Assembly: GCA_958296075.1 (NCBI GenBank) | Contig: CATQHW010000003.1 | Location: 558,001-622,000, forward strand | DNA: 64,000 bases | Direction: 5' to 3' | Source: an uncultured Spirochaetia bacterium | GTDB taxonomy: Bacteria; Spirochaetota; Spirochaetia; SZUA-6; Bin103 | In this document: piece after piece, positions 49,861 to 58,201 of the stretch | Layout of the letters: each line of letters opens with the position of its first letter | Position numbering within the stretch: the stretch's first letter is position 1 | Made by a program: the position numbers and the translations under genes | The notes under the pieces: model-generated | What the model was told of the DNA's origin: nothing | The model's database searches: none | What the model saw: the letters and a program-made list of their open reading frames with translations, nothing else

Positions 49861-50858
49861 GCGCCACCCGCCCCGCCGCCGCGGCAGCCGCAGCCGGCCT
49901 GCTGGCGCTGGCCGGCTGCGGCCTGCGGGAGTTCCGCGACGAGTTCCGTTCGATGTCCACGGACGTGAACGTGACCGTCTACGCCCGCCGCGCGCCGTCG
50001 TGGGACGAGTTGCACGCCGCCGCGGCGGTCTGGGTCCGCCATCTCGATCACCGTCAGGACGGCTCGGCGGCGGCGATCCTCAACGAAACCGGCGAGCTGC
50101 CGCCGGGCGCCGCCGGCGAGCCGTTGCTGCGCGCGGTGCTGGCCGACGCGGTGCGGGCGGCCGCCCGCACCGGCGGCGCGTACGACCCGACCATCCTGCC
50201 GGTGGTGCGGCTGTGGGACTTCGACGCCGGCGGTCGGCTGCCGGCGGCCGAGGAGCTGGCGGCCGCGGTGACGCTGGTCGACTACACCGCCATCCGCGTG
50301 ACCGGCGCCCTGGCCCTGGCGCCGGGCCGGCAGGTCGACCTGGGCGGGGTCGGCAAGGGAGCGGTGGTCGACCTGATCGCCGGCCACCTGGCCGAACGCG
50401 GCGTCGAACGGTTTCTGGTGGAGGCCGGCGGCGATCTGCTGGTCGCCGGCCTCAAGCCGGGCGAGCGCCGCTGGCGCATCGCGGTCCAGCACCCGCGCGG
50501 CGACGCGCTGCCGCTGGCGGTCCTGGAGATCGGCGCCGCCGGCGAGCGGCGCGCCGTGGTCACCTCCGGCGACTACGAGCGGTACCTGGTCGTCGACGGC
50601 GTCCGCTACCACCATATCCTCGACCCGGCGACCGGGCGACCGGCGCGCGCGTCGGTATCGGTGACCGTGATCGCGGCGCGCGCCGCCGAGGCCGACGCGC
50701 TGGCCACCGGCCTGTTCGTGGCCGGGCCGGCCGGCCTGCGCTGGTTCGACGGCGACCCCGGCGTGCAGGCGCTGGTCGTCACCGAATCCGGCGGCGCGCT
50801 GCGCGCCCACGCCACCGGCGACTTCCCGGTCGCCGCCGGCGACCTGCACCTCGACTGA
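49857..50858 (+). CDS. apbE: FAD:protein FMN transferase (ApbE), lipoprotein
   Basis: A 333-residue lipoprotein that attaches FMN to threonines of periplasmic flavoproteins such as Rnf/Nqr subunits. Lipobox LLALAGC (Cys21) is followed by MSTDVNVTVY. VDLGGVGKGAVVD, LVEAGGDLLVAG, VTSGDYERY, HHILDPATGRP and AEADALATGLF are the family motifs in order. No ATG, GTG or TTG gives the signal peptide at a sensible distance. The best start is CTG 49857, which overlaps the upstream TGA (CTGA) and has GGGAGG 11 nt upstream. No Rnf or Nqr gene is in the window. Confidence 0.87.
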   Translation: MSATRPAAAAAAAGLLALAGCGLREFRDEFRSMSTDVNVTVYARRAPSWDELHAAAAVWVRHLDHRQDGSAAAILNETGELPPGAAGEPLLRAVLADAVRAAARTGGAYDPTILPVVRLWDFDAGGRLPAAEELAAAVTLVDYTAIRVTGALALAPGRQVDLGGVGKGAVVDLIAGHLAERGVERFLVEAGGDLLVAGLKPGERRWRIAVQHPRGDALPLAVLEIGAAGERRAVVTSGDYERYLVVDGVRYHHILDPATGRPARASVSVTVIAARAAEADALATGLFVAGPAGLRWFDGDPGVQALVVTESGGALRAHATGDFPVAAGDLHLD

Positions 50859-50947
50859 CCAGGCCGGCCCCTCGCTGCGCCTCCATGCGCCCGGTACGAC
50901 CTTGGCCGCCGTGCGGCCGCAGGGTTATATTGCCGGCGGAGGCTGCA

Positions 50948-51607
50948 ATGTACGCATCGGGCCGCGACCCGGAGCCGCCGCGCCGCTGGTTGGACCGCCG
51001 GTTGGACGAGGAAGAGGAATTGGACGACGGAGAGGAGCACGACGGGGAGCGCGGCGACCGCGACGGCGACGGCGACTTCGCCGGCCGGCTCCTCAAGAGC
51101 CGCTCGGTGCTGATCTCGGGAGAGATCAACAAGCGCTTGGCGGAGCGGGTGATCAAGCAGCTCATCCTGCTGGAGGAAGACGGCGGCGACCCGATCCGGG
51201 TCTTCATCGACTCCCCCGGCGGCGACGCGGACGCCGGTTACGCGATCTTCGACATGCTCCGCTTCGTCGAACCGCCGGTGATCATGATCGGCATGGGCTT
51301 GGTCGCCAGCGCCGCCGCCATCGTGCTGCTGGCCGCCTCCCGCGACCGCCGGGTCGGCCTGCCCAACTCGCACTACCTGATCCATCAGCCGCTGTCGGGC
51401 ATCCGCGGCGTCGCCACCGAGATCGAGATCCACGCCCGCGAGCTGGAGAAGTTGCGCTCGAAGATCAACCAGATGATCGCCGGCGAGACCGGCCAGGCGC
51501 TCGACAAGGTGGAGCGCGACACCGACCGCGACTACTGGCTGAGCGCCGAGGAGGCGCAGGAGTACGGGCTGGTGTCGCGCATCGTCGCCAACCGCTCGGA
51601 ACTGTAG
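50948..51607 (+). CDS. clpP: ClpP-family serine protease with acidic N-terminal extension
   Basis: A 219-residue ClpP. Catalytic Ser121 is in GLVASAAAIVLLAA, His146 in SHYLIHQPLSG and Asp191 in VERDTDRDYWLSAEEA. VFIDSPGGDADAGYAIFD is the strand-turn before the nucleophile. Residues 1-47 are a very acidic, repetitive tail (EEEELDDGEEHDGERGDRDG) unlike the short propeptide of standard ClpP. GGAGG (50939-50943) fits the ATG. No clpX or trigger-factor gene is adjacent, and Ser lies in ASA rather than the usual ASM, so this may be a second, specialised ClpP. Confidence 0.88.
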   Translation: MYASGRDPEPPRRWLDRRLDEEEELDDGEEHDGERGDRDGDGDFAGRLLKSRSVLISGEINKRLAERVIKQLILLEEDGGDPIRVFIDSPGGDADAGYAIFDMLRFVEPPVIMIGMGLVASAAAIVLLAASRDRRVGLPNSHYLIHQPLSGIRGVATEIEIHARELEKLRSKINQMIAGETGQALDKVERDTDRDYWLSAEEAQEYGLVSRIVANRSEL

Positions 51608-51652
51608 CGCCCGGCGTGAAGCGGCGCGGACGCCGCGCGCGCTGTATGGCGC

Positions 51653-52711
51653 ATGAGATGGAAGCGTGACCACCGAACGGGCGCCGGCCGCGCCGCGCCG
51701 GCGCTCCTGCTGGTCGCGGCCGCGCCGCTGCTGATCGCGGCCGCGCCGCCTGCCGCCGGGGAGCCGCTCAGCGTGCTCTCCTACAACGTGCAGAACCTGT
51801 TCGACGCCGCCGAGCAGGGCGGCGAGTACGACGAGTTCCGCGCCGGCCGCTGGGACGCCGCGCGTTACGCCGAGCGCCTGACGCAGATCGCCGCCGTGCT
51901 GCGCGCGGTACGGCCGGGCGGCGCCGACGTGGTCGCCCTGCAGGAGGTGGAGAACCGCGCCGCCGCCCTCGACCTGCGCGATCGCCTGCGCGGCCTGCGC
52001 TACCGCTACGCGGTCGCCTTCCCCAACGACGGCGCCGATCTGGGCCTCACCCTTACCCCGGTGGTGCTCTCCCGCGTGCCGGTGCTGCGGGTGCGCCTGC
52101 ACCAGGTGTGGCACGACGGCCGCTACCTGCGGCCGATCGTGGAGGTGGAGCTCGAGGCGGGCGCCGGCCGGCCGCTGTTCCTGTTCAACAATCACTGGAA
52201 GTCCAAGCGCGGCGGGGCGGAAGAGACCGAGCCGGCCCGCCGCGCGGCCGCCGCCGCGCTCGCCGCCCGCCTGCGCGAGCTGCAGCGGGCCGATCCCCTC
52301 GCCGACGTGCTGGTCGCCGGCGACCTGAACGAGAACGTGGACGAGCACGCCGCCGCCCCGTACCCCACCGCGCTCGTCCGACTCGCCGGGCCGGCGGCCG
52401 GGCTGGCGCTCACCGGGCGGCCGTTCGATCCGCCGCCGGCCGGCCGCGTGGTGCTGTACAGCCCCTGGCTGGAGCTGCCGGCGGCCGAGCGCGGCACCGC
52501 GGTGCACCGCGGCGTATGGGGCACGCCCGACCACTTCCTGCTGAGCGCCGGGCTGTTCGACCGCTCAGGCCTCTGGTACGAGGCGGGCGACTTCGCGGTG
52601 ATCCGCGACGGCCTGGTGTCCTCCGCCACCGGCCACCCGCGGCGCTGGACCGGCTCGGAGGGCCGGTCCGATCACCTGCCGATCCTGCTGAGCCTGCGCC
52701 GCGGCGCGTAG
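51653..52711 (+). CDS. Secreted endonuclease/exonuclease/phosphatase-family protein
   Basis: A 352-residue EEP-fold hydrolase with an N-terminal signal peptide (PALLLVAAAPLLIAAAPPAAG). Active-site motifs in order: LSVLSYNVQNLFD, VVALQEVEN (metal Glu), LFNNHWKSKRGG (His), LVAGDLNENVD (Asp/Asn) and the final RSDHLPILL (Asp-His). This is the DNase I/ExoIII-like set, and export points to extracellular nucleic acid or phosphoester breakdown. It lies 45 nt after clpP and 65 nt before argJ. The substrate is not predictable. Confidence 0.8.
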   Translation: MRWKRDHRTGAGRAAPALLLVAAAPLLIAAAPPAAGEPLSVLSYNVQNLFDAAEQGGEYDEFRAGRWDAARYAERLTQIAAVLRAVRPGGADVVALQEVENRAAALDLRDRLRGLRYRYAVAFPNDGADLGLTLTPVVLSRVPVLRVRLHQVWHDGRYLRPIVEVELEAGAGRPLFLFNNHWKSKRGGAEETEPARRAAAAALAARLRELQRADPLADVLVAGDLNENVDEHAAAPYPTALVRLAGPAAGLALTGRPFDPPPAGRVVLYSPWLELPAAERGTAVHRGVWGTPDHFLLSAGLFDRSGLWYEAGDFAVIRDGLVSSATGHPRRWTGSEGRSDHLPILLSLRRGA

Positions 52712-52776
52712 CCGATCGACGCGGCGGCGCGGCGGTCGCCGAGCAACCGGCGGGCCGCCGCGCTACACTGGGAACG

Positions 52777-54087
52777 GTGGAGCGCTACGAATCGTCTGCG
52801 GACTACCAGGCGGCGCTGGAGGCGCGCGGCGCCCTGCCGACCGGCTTCGGGGTCGCCACGGCGGCGACCGCCTTCGAGCCGCCGGAGCGGCCGGGCAAGG
52901 AGTTGCCGTTGCGCGTCACGCTGCTGCTGGCCGATCGGCCGACGCCGGCCTTCGCGGCTACGCTGACGCGCAACGCCCTGCGCGGCGCGCCGGTCCGTAT
53001 CGTCGCCGACCTGCTGGAACGGCGCGCGCCGGTGCGCGGCGTGGTGATCAACAACGCGGTCTCCAACGTCGGCGTCGCCTCCGGCGTGGACGACGCCTTG
53101 GCCGTGCTGGAACGGCTGGCCGGGCATCTGGGCGCCGCCGGGCAGGCGTTCGCCCCCGCCTCCACCGGGGTGATCGGCTGGCGGCTGCCGGTCGCGCCGA
53201 TCTGCGCCGCGCTGCCCGGTCTGGTCGCCGCCTGCGCGCCCGGCGTCGCGCCGGCCGGCAGCGTGGTGCCGGCCGCGCGCGCGATCATGACCACGGATCG
53301 CTACCCCAAGGTGCGCAGCCGCCGCGCCGGCGCGGCGACCGTGGCCGGCATCGCCAAGGGCGCCGGCATGATCGAGCCGTCGATGGCGACCATGCTGGCG
53401 TTCCTGCTCACCGACGCCGCGGTCGGCCGCGACGCGCTGCAGCGCCTGCTGGACGCCGCAGTGCGGGACAGCTTCAACCGCATCTCGGTCGACGGCGATC
53501 AGAGCACCAGCGACATGGTGCTGGCGCTCGCCTCGCAGCGCGCCGCGCCGGTGGCCGAGGAGGCGCTCGGCGCGGCGATCGCCGGGGTCTGCCGCGACCT
53601 GGCCGCCGACATCGTGCGCAACGGCGAGGGAGTGGAGCACGTGATCCGCGTCGCCGTCCGCGCGCCGGGGACCGACGAGCAGGCGGCGGCGATCGGCAAG
53701 GCGGTCGTCAACTCGCCGCTGGTCAAGACCGCGGTGTTCGGCGACGACCCGAACGTGGGCCGCATCGTCAGCGCCGTCGGCGACCACCTGGGCAGCCTCG
53801 CCGCCGGCTCGACGCCGCCGCTGGCGGCGGCCGCCGTGCGTCTGGGCGGGGTCACCGTGTTCCACGGCGGCGCCTTCGACCTGGACGGGGCCAAGGAGGC
53901 GGCGCTCGCCTCCTACCTGCGGGAACGACGCATCGACCACACGCTGGAGTACCCCCCGCACGACGGCGCGGTGGAGATCGAGATCGACTTCGGCGCTGCG
54001 GCGGCCGGCCCGTTCCGGCGGGCGGTGGTGCTGGGCGCCGACCTGTCGCACGGCTACGTGACGGAGAACGCGGACTACCGCTCCTGA
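52777..54087 (+). CDS. argJ: Bifunctional ornithine acetyltransferase / N-acetylglutamate synthase
   Basis: A 436-residue ArgJ recycling the acetyl group between ornithine and glutamate. The precursor is self-cleaved before the catalytic Thr in AKGAGMIEPSMATML. ASTGVIGWRLPVAPI is the oxyanion region, and VDGDQSTSDMVL and SPLVKTAVFGDDPNVGRI are late family motifs. The start is GTG, with TACACT 7 nt upstream, so probably leaderless. The N-terminal VATAATAF region is less conserved than usual. argA is also present at 8247-9575. Confidence 0.92.
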   Translation: MERYESSADYQAALEARGALPTGFGVATAATAFEPPERPGKELPLRVTLLLADRPTPAFAATLTRNALRGAPVRIVADLLERRAPVRGVVINNAVSNVGVASGVDDALAVLERLAGHLGAAGQAFAPASTGVIGWRLPVAPICAALPGLVAACAPGVAPAGSVVPAARAIMTTDRYPKVRSRRAGAATVAGIAKGAGMIEPSMATMLAFLLTDAAVGRDALQRLLDAAVRDSFNRISVDGDQSTSDMVLALASQRAAPVAEEALGAAIAGVCRDLAADIVRNGEGVEHVIRVAVRAPGTDEQAAAIGKAVVNSPLVKTAVFGDDPNVGRIVSAVGDHLGSLAAGSTPPLAAAAVRLGGVTVFHGGAFDLDGAKEAALASYLRERRIDHTLEYPPHDGAVEIEIDFGAAAAGPFRRAVVLGADLSHGYVTENADYRS

Positions 54088-54118
54088 GGGCCGCCGGCCC
54101 CCGGCCGACCCGGCAGCG

Positions 54119-54337
54119 TCAGCGCTCGCGGTAGATGATGCGCCCGCGGTTGAGGTCGTAGGGCGACAACGCCACCTTGACCTGGTCGCCCGGCACGATG
54201 CGGATGTAGTGCTTGCGCATCTTGCCGGACAGGTGGGCCAGGATGCGGTGGCCGTTCGGCAGCTCCACCCGGAACATGGTGTTCGGCAGGGACTCCCGCA
54301 CCGTGCCCTGCACTTCGATCGCGTCTTCCTTGGCCAC
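54119..54337 (-). CDS. infA: Translation initiation factor IF-1
   Basis: A 72-residue OB-fold factor of normal length binding the 30S A site. [20 protein letters not shown], then [20 protein letters not shown] and [19 protein letters not shown], are near-canonical. The start is GTG. It stands alone on the minus strand rather than in the ribosomal-protein operon, convergent with argJ and divergent from the porin gene. Confidence 0.97.
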   Translation of the reverse strand: MAKEDAIEVQGTVRESLPNTMFRVELPNGHRILAHLSGKMRKHYIRIVPGDQVKVALSPYDLNRGRIIYRER

Positions 54338-54492
54338 AGAGGTCGGAGTGGAGTCTACGGCGGGCGCCGGCCGCTGTCAAACGCGCGCGCCGCGTCGCGC
54401 CGCCGCCGCTTGACAACCCGCGTCAGGTGTGTTCTCGTTCAAGTCACGCCGGCGGATGACCGACACTTTGGGTTGTAATGCCCGCTGGTCGG

Positions 54493-54521
54493 TTGACACC
54501 GGGTAGGTGGTGTCTCATACT
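54493..54521 (+). promoter_or_regulatory. Sigma-70-type promoter of the porin gene
   Basis: TTGACA (54493-54498, a perfect -35) is followed by 17 nt and CATACT (54516-54521, 4/6 match to the -10). The expected start leaves a leader of about 55 nt ending in a strong ribosome site GGAGG (54574-54578), 5 nt before the ATG. A second TTGACA (54410-54415) has only a poor -10. Strong signals fit an abundant surface protein. Confidence 0.65.
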
Positions 54522-54583
54522 GCTGGCGACGAAACGGGGCCGTGGGCCGTTGGCTCGGGAGCCCCGAATCTAAGGAGGAAGGA

Positions 54584-55870
54584 ATGCGCAAGATCGCACT
54601 TCTAACTGTGCCGTTGTTGATACTCGGGATGGTATCGCTCTCGGCGGATGACGAGTCGTTCAAGACCGACGATTCGATGTCCATCGAGCCCAAGATCGAA
54701 GTCGGCGCACATTCGCACTTGACGTTCGGCATCGATCTCGACACGAACGCTACAGGGTTCACGAACTCGACTGACGTCGACCTCAAGGTGACTCTGATCC
54801 CGAAGTCCAGCACCATGACGACCGGCATGGGCGACGTGTACGGCTGGATCAAGCTGAAGGACTACAAATGGGAAGTGACCTCCGCTGACGGCAGCGGCAA
54901 GACCACGGCCCCGTCGATCGAGACCAAGCTGTTCGTGGGACCGTTCTCGATCACGACGTACAACAAGCCGACGATCGACGTCGACTACGTCGATCCCAAG
55001 GACGATGACGATAACGACGCCCCGGACGTCGCAACCGTATATGACGGCAGTGGTGGGCTGACCCTGGGCTACGAGCTCGACCCGGTCGACCTGAGCCTGG
55101 GTGTCATTTCCCGGGCTGACTGGAAGAATGACGATGAGGCGGCAAAGGCCCACAGCGATTGCCACGTGCACGCGGACGACGGAACGATCTCGGATTGTTC
55201 GGTGACGCAGAACGCCGATGACCAGAACACGGAGAACGCCTATGCGTTCCTGGGCACGGTCGGCGTGGACGTCGGCGATTCGGCCAACGTCGAGATGGCG
55301 GTCGCCTACGGCCATGAGTACGCCGAAAAGCCGATCGGCATCGGCGCCAAGGCGACCTTCGACCTGAACGACACGATCCATCCGCATATCGCCTTCGACG
55401 GCCAGATCCCCGAGGGTGCCGCCAATATCCCGTGGGACGTCGGCTCCGGCCTCAAGTGGGACCTCTCCGAGGACGACAAGAGCTACTTCCAGACGGACCT
55501 GATGATGTACATCCCGGACGCCGGCAATTCGATCTTGGGCGTATCGGCCACTCTCAAGGAGGGCGATGACGACACGGGCGGGCTGGAGGGGCTGGGCGCA
55601 ACCCTGAAGGTCAGCCTCAACGATCTCACCTCCCAGACCGGCAGCAGCACGTGGGCGACGGAAGTGGCCGCCCATTACAAGGTGAGCGGGATCAAGCCGT
55701 TCTTCGATATCAAGTTCAGCAACGCGGAGAAAGCGAAGACCGCGTTCAAGGCCGGCCTCGAGCTGTCGATGGTCGAGCACTTGGTCACCACGCTCCAGTA
55801 CGAGAGCGCTGACATCACCGGCGGCTCCGACAAGGGCGACGTGACCGCTGCGCTGAAGATCTCCTACTAG
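54584..55870 (+). CDS. Msp/Tpr-like major outer sheath protein (porin)
   Basis: A 428-residue secreted barrel protein with a signal peptide (LLTVPLLILGMVSLSAD). The early part reads LTFGIDLDTNATGFTNSTDV, then GMGDVYGWIKLKDYKWEV and IETKLFVGPFSITTYNKPTI. This is the order and wording of the N-terminal domain of treponemal Msp/TprK proteins (W/FGIDL...TGFxN...GxGDVYGxLKLxDxxWxV). The second half is alternating amphipathic strands ending ALKISY, a barrel-closing aromatic end. It is Asp-rich and lacks the high GC bias of its neighbours, as expected for a highly expressed protein. It has its own promoter, ribosome site and terminator. Confidence 0.7.
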   Translation: MRKIALLTVPLLILGMVSLSADDESFKTDDSMSIEPKIEVGAHSHLTFGIDLDTNATGFTNSTDVDLKVTLIPKSSTMTTGMGDVYGWIKLKDYKWEVTSADGSGKTTAPSIETKLFVGPFSITTYNKPTIDVDYVDPKDDDDNDAPDVATVYDGSGGLTLGYELDPVDLSLGVISRADWKNDDEAAKAHSDCHVHADDGTISDCSVTQNADDQNTENAYAFLGTVGVDVGDSANVEMAVAYGHEYAEKPIGIGAKATFDLNDTIHPHIAFDGQIPEGAANIPWDVGSGLKWDLSEDDKSYFQTDLMMYIPDAGNSILGVSATLKEGDDDTGGLEGLGATLKVSLNDLTSQTGSSTWATEVAAHYKVSGIKPFFDIKFSNAEKAKTAFKAGLELSMVEHLVTTLQYESADITGGSDKGDVTAALKISY

Positions 55871-55895
55871 ACCCCGGTTACGTCAAACCGACCAA

Positions 55896-55923
55896 GGGGT
55901 GCACCGCAGGGTGCACCCCTTTT
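55896..55923 (+). terminator. Rho-independent terminator after the porin gene
   Basis: GGGGTGCACC (55896-55905) and GGTGCACCCC (55910-55919) form a perfect 10-bp stem with a GCAG loop, followed by TTTT (55920-55923). It lies 26 nt after the stop codon. This is the clearest intrinsic terminator in the window and isolates the porin as a single-gene unit. Confidence 0.9.
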
Positions 55924-56085
55924 CCGTTAACGTGGTGCGCTCGGCATCGGCTCTCGCCGGCATTGAAGCGGCGGCGCGGCGCGCGACGTTCATGGGTACG
56001 AAGGGCGTTCCGTTCAGACGACCGGCGTCGTCGGTCATGGTGACACCTGAGCCCACCGGCCGGTAGGATCGGGCTGGGAGATCGG

Positions 56086-56511
56086 ATGGCGCTCGGGGAG
56101 ATGAGCGTGAGCAGTGAGCTGATCGGGATCATCCTGGCCGCGGCCGCCCTCGGCACCGCCATACTCGCTTCCATGAGCGGCCTTCGCAAGGACATGAAGA
56201 CGCTCAGAGACGAAGTGAAGGCGGGCGAAGCCCGGCTCCGAGACGAAGTGAAGGCGATCGAAGCCCGACTCCGAGACGACATGAAGGCGATCGAAGGCGG
56301 GCTTCGAAGCGACATGAAGGCGACCGAAGGCGGGCTCCGAAGCGACATGAAGGCGATCGAAGGCGGGCTCCGAGACGAAGTGAAGGGGCTCCGAGACGAA
56401 GTGACGGCCGGCTTCAAGGAATTGGCCGGACGGCTGTCGAAGGTCGAAGGGATCATCGAGGGAGTGTTCTGGGGCGACCGCGAACGGCCGCCGCGGGAAG
56501 GGGCCGCTTAG
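56086..56511 (+). CDS. Membrane-anchored hendecad-repeat coiled-coil protein
   Basis: A 141-residue protein with one N-terminal membrane helix (about residues 9-30, LIGIILAAAALGTAILASM). It then has a continuous charged helix built of 11-residue repeats such as RDEVKAGEARL, RDDMKAIEGGL and RSDMKAIEGGL, and a short tail (KVEGIIEGVFWGDRERPP). Eleven-residue periodicity predicts a right-handed or straight coiled coil rather than a heptad one. GGGAG upstream supports the ATG at 56086. I recognise no specific family; proteins of this shape often act as oligomerising spacers at membranes. Confidence 0.7.
   Translation: MALGEMSVSSELIGIILAAAALGTAILASMSGLRKDMKTLRDEVKAGEARLRDEVKAIEARLRDDMKAIEGGLRSDMKATEGGLRSDMKAIEGGLRDEVKGLRDEVTAGFKELAGRLSKVEGIIEGVFWGDRERPPREGAA
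56206..56424. repeat. 33-bp coding tandem repeats (hendecads)
   Basis: Five consecutive 33-bp units (56206-56370), one shortened 21-bp unit and a seventh 33-bp unit encode the R(D/S)(E/D)(V/M)KAxEx(R/G)L repeat. Nucleotide identity between units is high (for example CGACATGAAGGCGATCGAAG recurs), so the array can expand or contract in frame. Confidence 0.85.
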
Positions 56512-56604
56512 CCGGCGTATTTTCGCCTCTTGCGCGGTGCGTGCGTGGTGCGGCGGTGGAGCCCCTCCGTTGCGCGCCCGGTCCGTTGGGGTAGTATTCC
56601 GGCC

Positions 56605-58086
56605 ATGCAGGTGACGATCAGGAGCGGCGACCCGGTCGCCGAGAGATGCGACGCGGTGGTGGTGCCGGTCGCCGCGCACGCGGCGTTGAGCGGCCCGGCG
56701 GCGGCGGTCGACGCGGCGGCCGGAGGAGCGCTCTCGGCCGTGGCGGCGCTGGGCGACTTCGACGGCAAGGCCGGCTCCACCCGTCTGGTGCACGCCGGCG
56801 CTGGACTCGAGACGCGGCGGGTGTTGCTGGTCGGCGCCGGCAGCGGCGGCGACCCGGCGGAGGATGGGCGCCTCACCGGCGGCGCCGCAGTCGGCGGCCT
56901 CGCCGGCATGACCGTCCGCTCGGCGGCCGTGGTGCTGCCGGAGGGCGCGGACGCCCGGTTCGTGCAGGGGCTCGTCGAGGGGCTGGCCCTCGCTTCCTAC
57001 CGCTTCGACCGCTACCGGACTCCGCCGGACGAAGAGACCGCTCCCGTGGAGGCGTTCACGCTGCTCGCCGCCGCGGAGTCCGACGCGCGCGGTCTGAGCG
57101 CGGCCGTCGACCGCGCGCTGATCCTCGGCGACGCCGCCTGCCTGGCGCGCGACCTGGTCAACGAGCCGCCCAACCACCTCGCGCCGGCCGCCCTGGCCGG
57201 CCGCGCCGTGCAGGTGGCGGACGAGCACGGCCTGCGCAGCCTGGTGCTCGGCCCGGCGGAGCTGACCGAGCAGGGCTTCGGCGCGCTGCTGGGCGTCTCG
57301 CGCGGCAGCGCCGAGGAGCCGCGCTTCATCGTGCTGGAGCACGCCGGCGAGGACGCGGGCGCCACCCCGCTGGTTCTGGTCGGCAAGGGGATCACCTTCG
57401 ACAGCGGCGGCCTGTCGATCAAGACCGGCAAGGGTATGGAGGACATGAAGACCGACATGGCCGGCGCCGCCGCCGTGCTCGGCGCCATGCAGGCGATCGG
57501 CCGTCTGGGCTGCCGGCAGCGCGTGATCGGCCTGATCTCCGCGACGGAGAACATGACCGGACCGCGCGCGCAGCGGCCGGGCGACGTGGTCCGTTCCTAC
57601 GGCGGCGTCACGATCGAGGTGCTCAACACCGACGCGGAGGGCCGCTTGGTGCTGTCCGACGCCCTGGGTTACGCGGCGACCCTGAAGCCGGCCGCGGTCG
57701 TCGACGCCGCCACCCTGACCGGCGCGGCGATCGTCGCCCTCGGCCATCACGCTGCCGCGCTGCTCGGTACCGACGAGCCGCTGCTGCTCGCGGTCGAGTC
57801 GGCGGCGGCCGCCGCCGGCGAGCGGGTGTGGCGGCTGCCGCTATGGGACGTCTACGACGAACCGCTGAAGAGCAAGGTGGCCGACATCAAGAACATCGGC
57901 GACGGCGGCGCCGGCACCATCATCGGCGCCGCGTTCCTGAAGCGGTTCGCGAGCTATCCGTGGGCGCACCTCGACATCGCCGGCACCGCCTGGGACGTCA
58001 AGGACGTGAGCTACCACCCCAGCCGCGCCACCGGCTACGGCGCCCGCCTGTTCACCGAGCTGGCCGCCAACTGGCCCTCCCCGTGA
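56605..58086 (+). CDS. pepA: Leucyl aminopeptidase (M17)
   Basis: A 493-residue dizinc aminopeptidase. The metal and catalytic motifs are LVGKGITFDSGGLSIKTG (Lys, Asp), MKTDMAGAAAVLGAM (Asp) and the signature NTDAEGRLVLSDAL (Asp, Glu, Arg). The N-terminal domain is more diverged, as is usual. TAGTAT ends 7 nt before the ATG without a ribosome site, and TTGCGC lies 16 nt before it. The protein is cytosolic, with no signal peptide. Confidence 0.95.
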   Translation: MQVTIRSGDPVAERCDAVVVPVAAHAALSGPAAAVDAAAGGALSAVAALGDFDGKAGSTRLVHAGAGLETRRVLLVGAGSGGDPAEDGRLTGGAAVGGLAGMTVRSAAVVLPEGADARFVQGLVEGLALASYRFDRYRTPPDEETAPVEAFTLLAAAESDARGLSAAVDRALILGDAACLARDLVNEPPNHLAPAALAGRAVQVADEHGLRSLVLGPAELTEQGFGALLGVSRGSAEEPRFIVLEHAGEDAGATPLVLVGKGITFDSGGLSIKTGKGMEDMKTDMAGAAAVLGAMQAIGRLGCRQRVIGLISATENMTGPRAQRPGDVVRSYGGVTIEVLNTDAEGRLVLSDALGYAATLKPAAVVDAATLTGAAIVALGHHAAALLGTDEPLLLAVESAAAAAGERVWRLPLWDVYDEPLKSKVADIKNIGDGGAGTIIGAAFLKRFASYPWAHLDIAGTAWDVKDVSYHPSRATGYGARLFTELAANWPSP

Positions 58087-58201
58087 CGTGATCCGGGGAT
58101 CGGCTCGACCGCCCCGGCGAGCGGTTGGCCGAGCTTGAAGCGCCGGCGCCGTCCCGTCGTTGTCTTTGGGTGAGACCGATTCATCACAGGAGGCAACGAC
58201 G

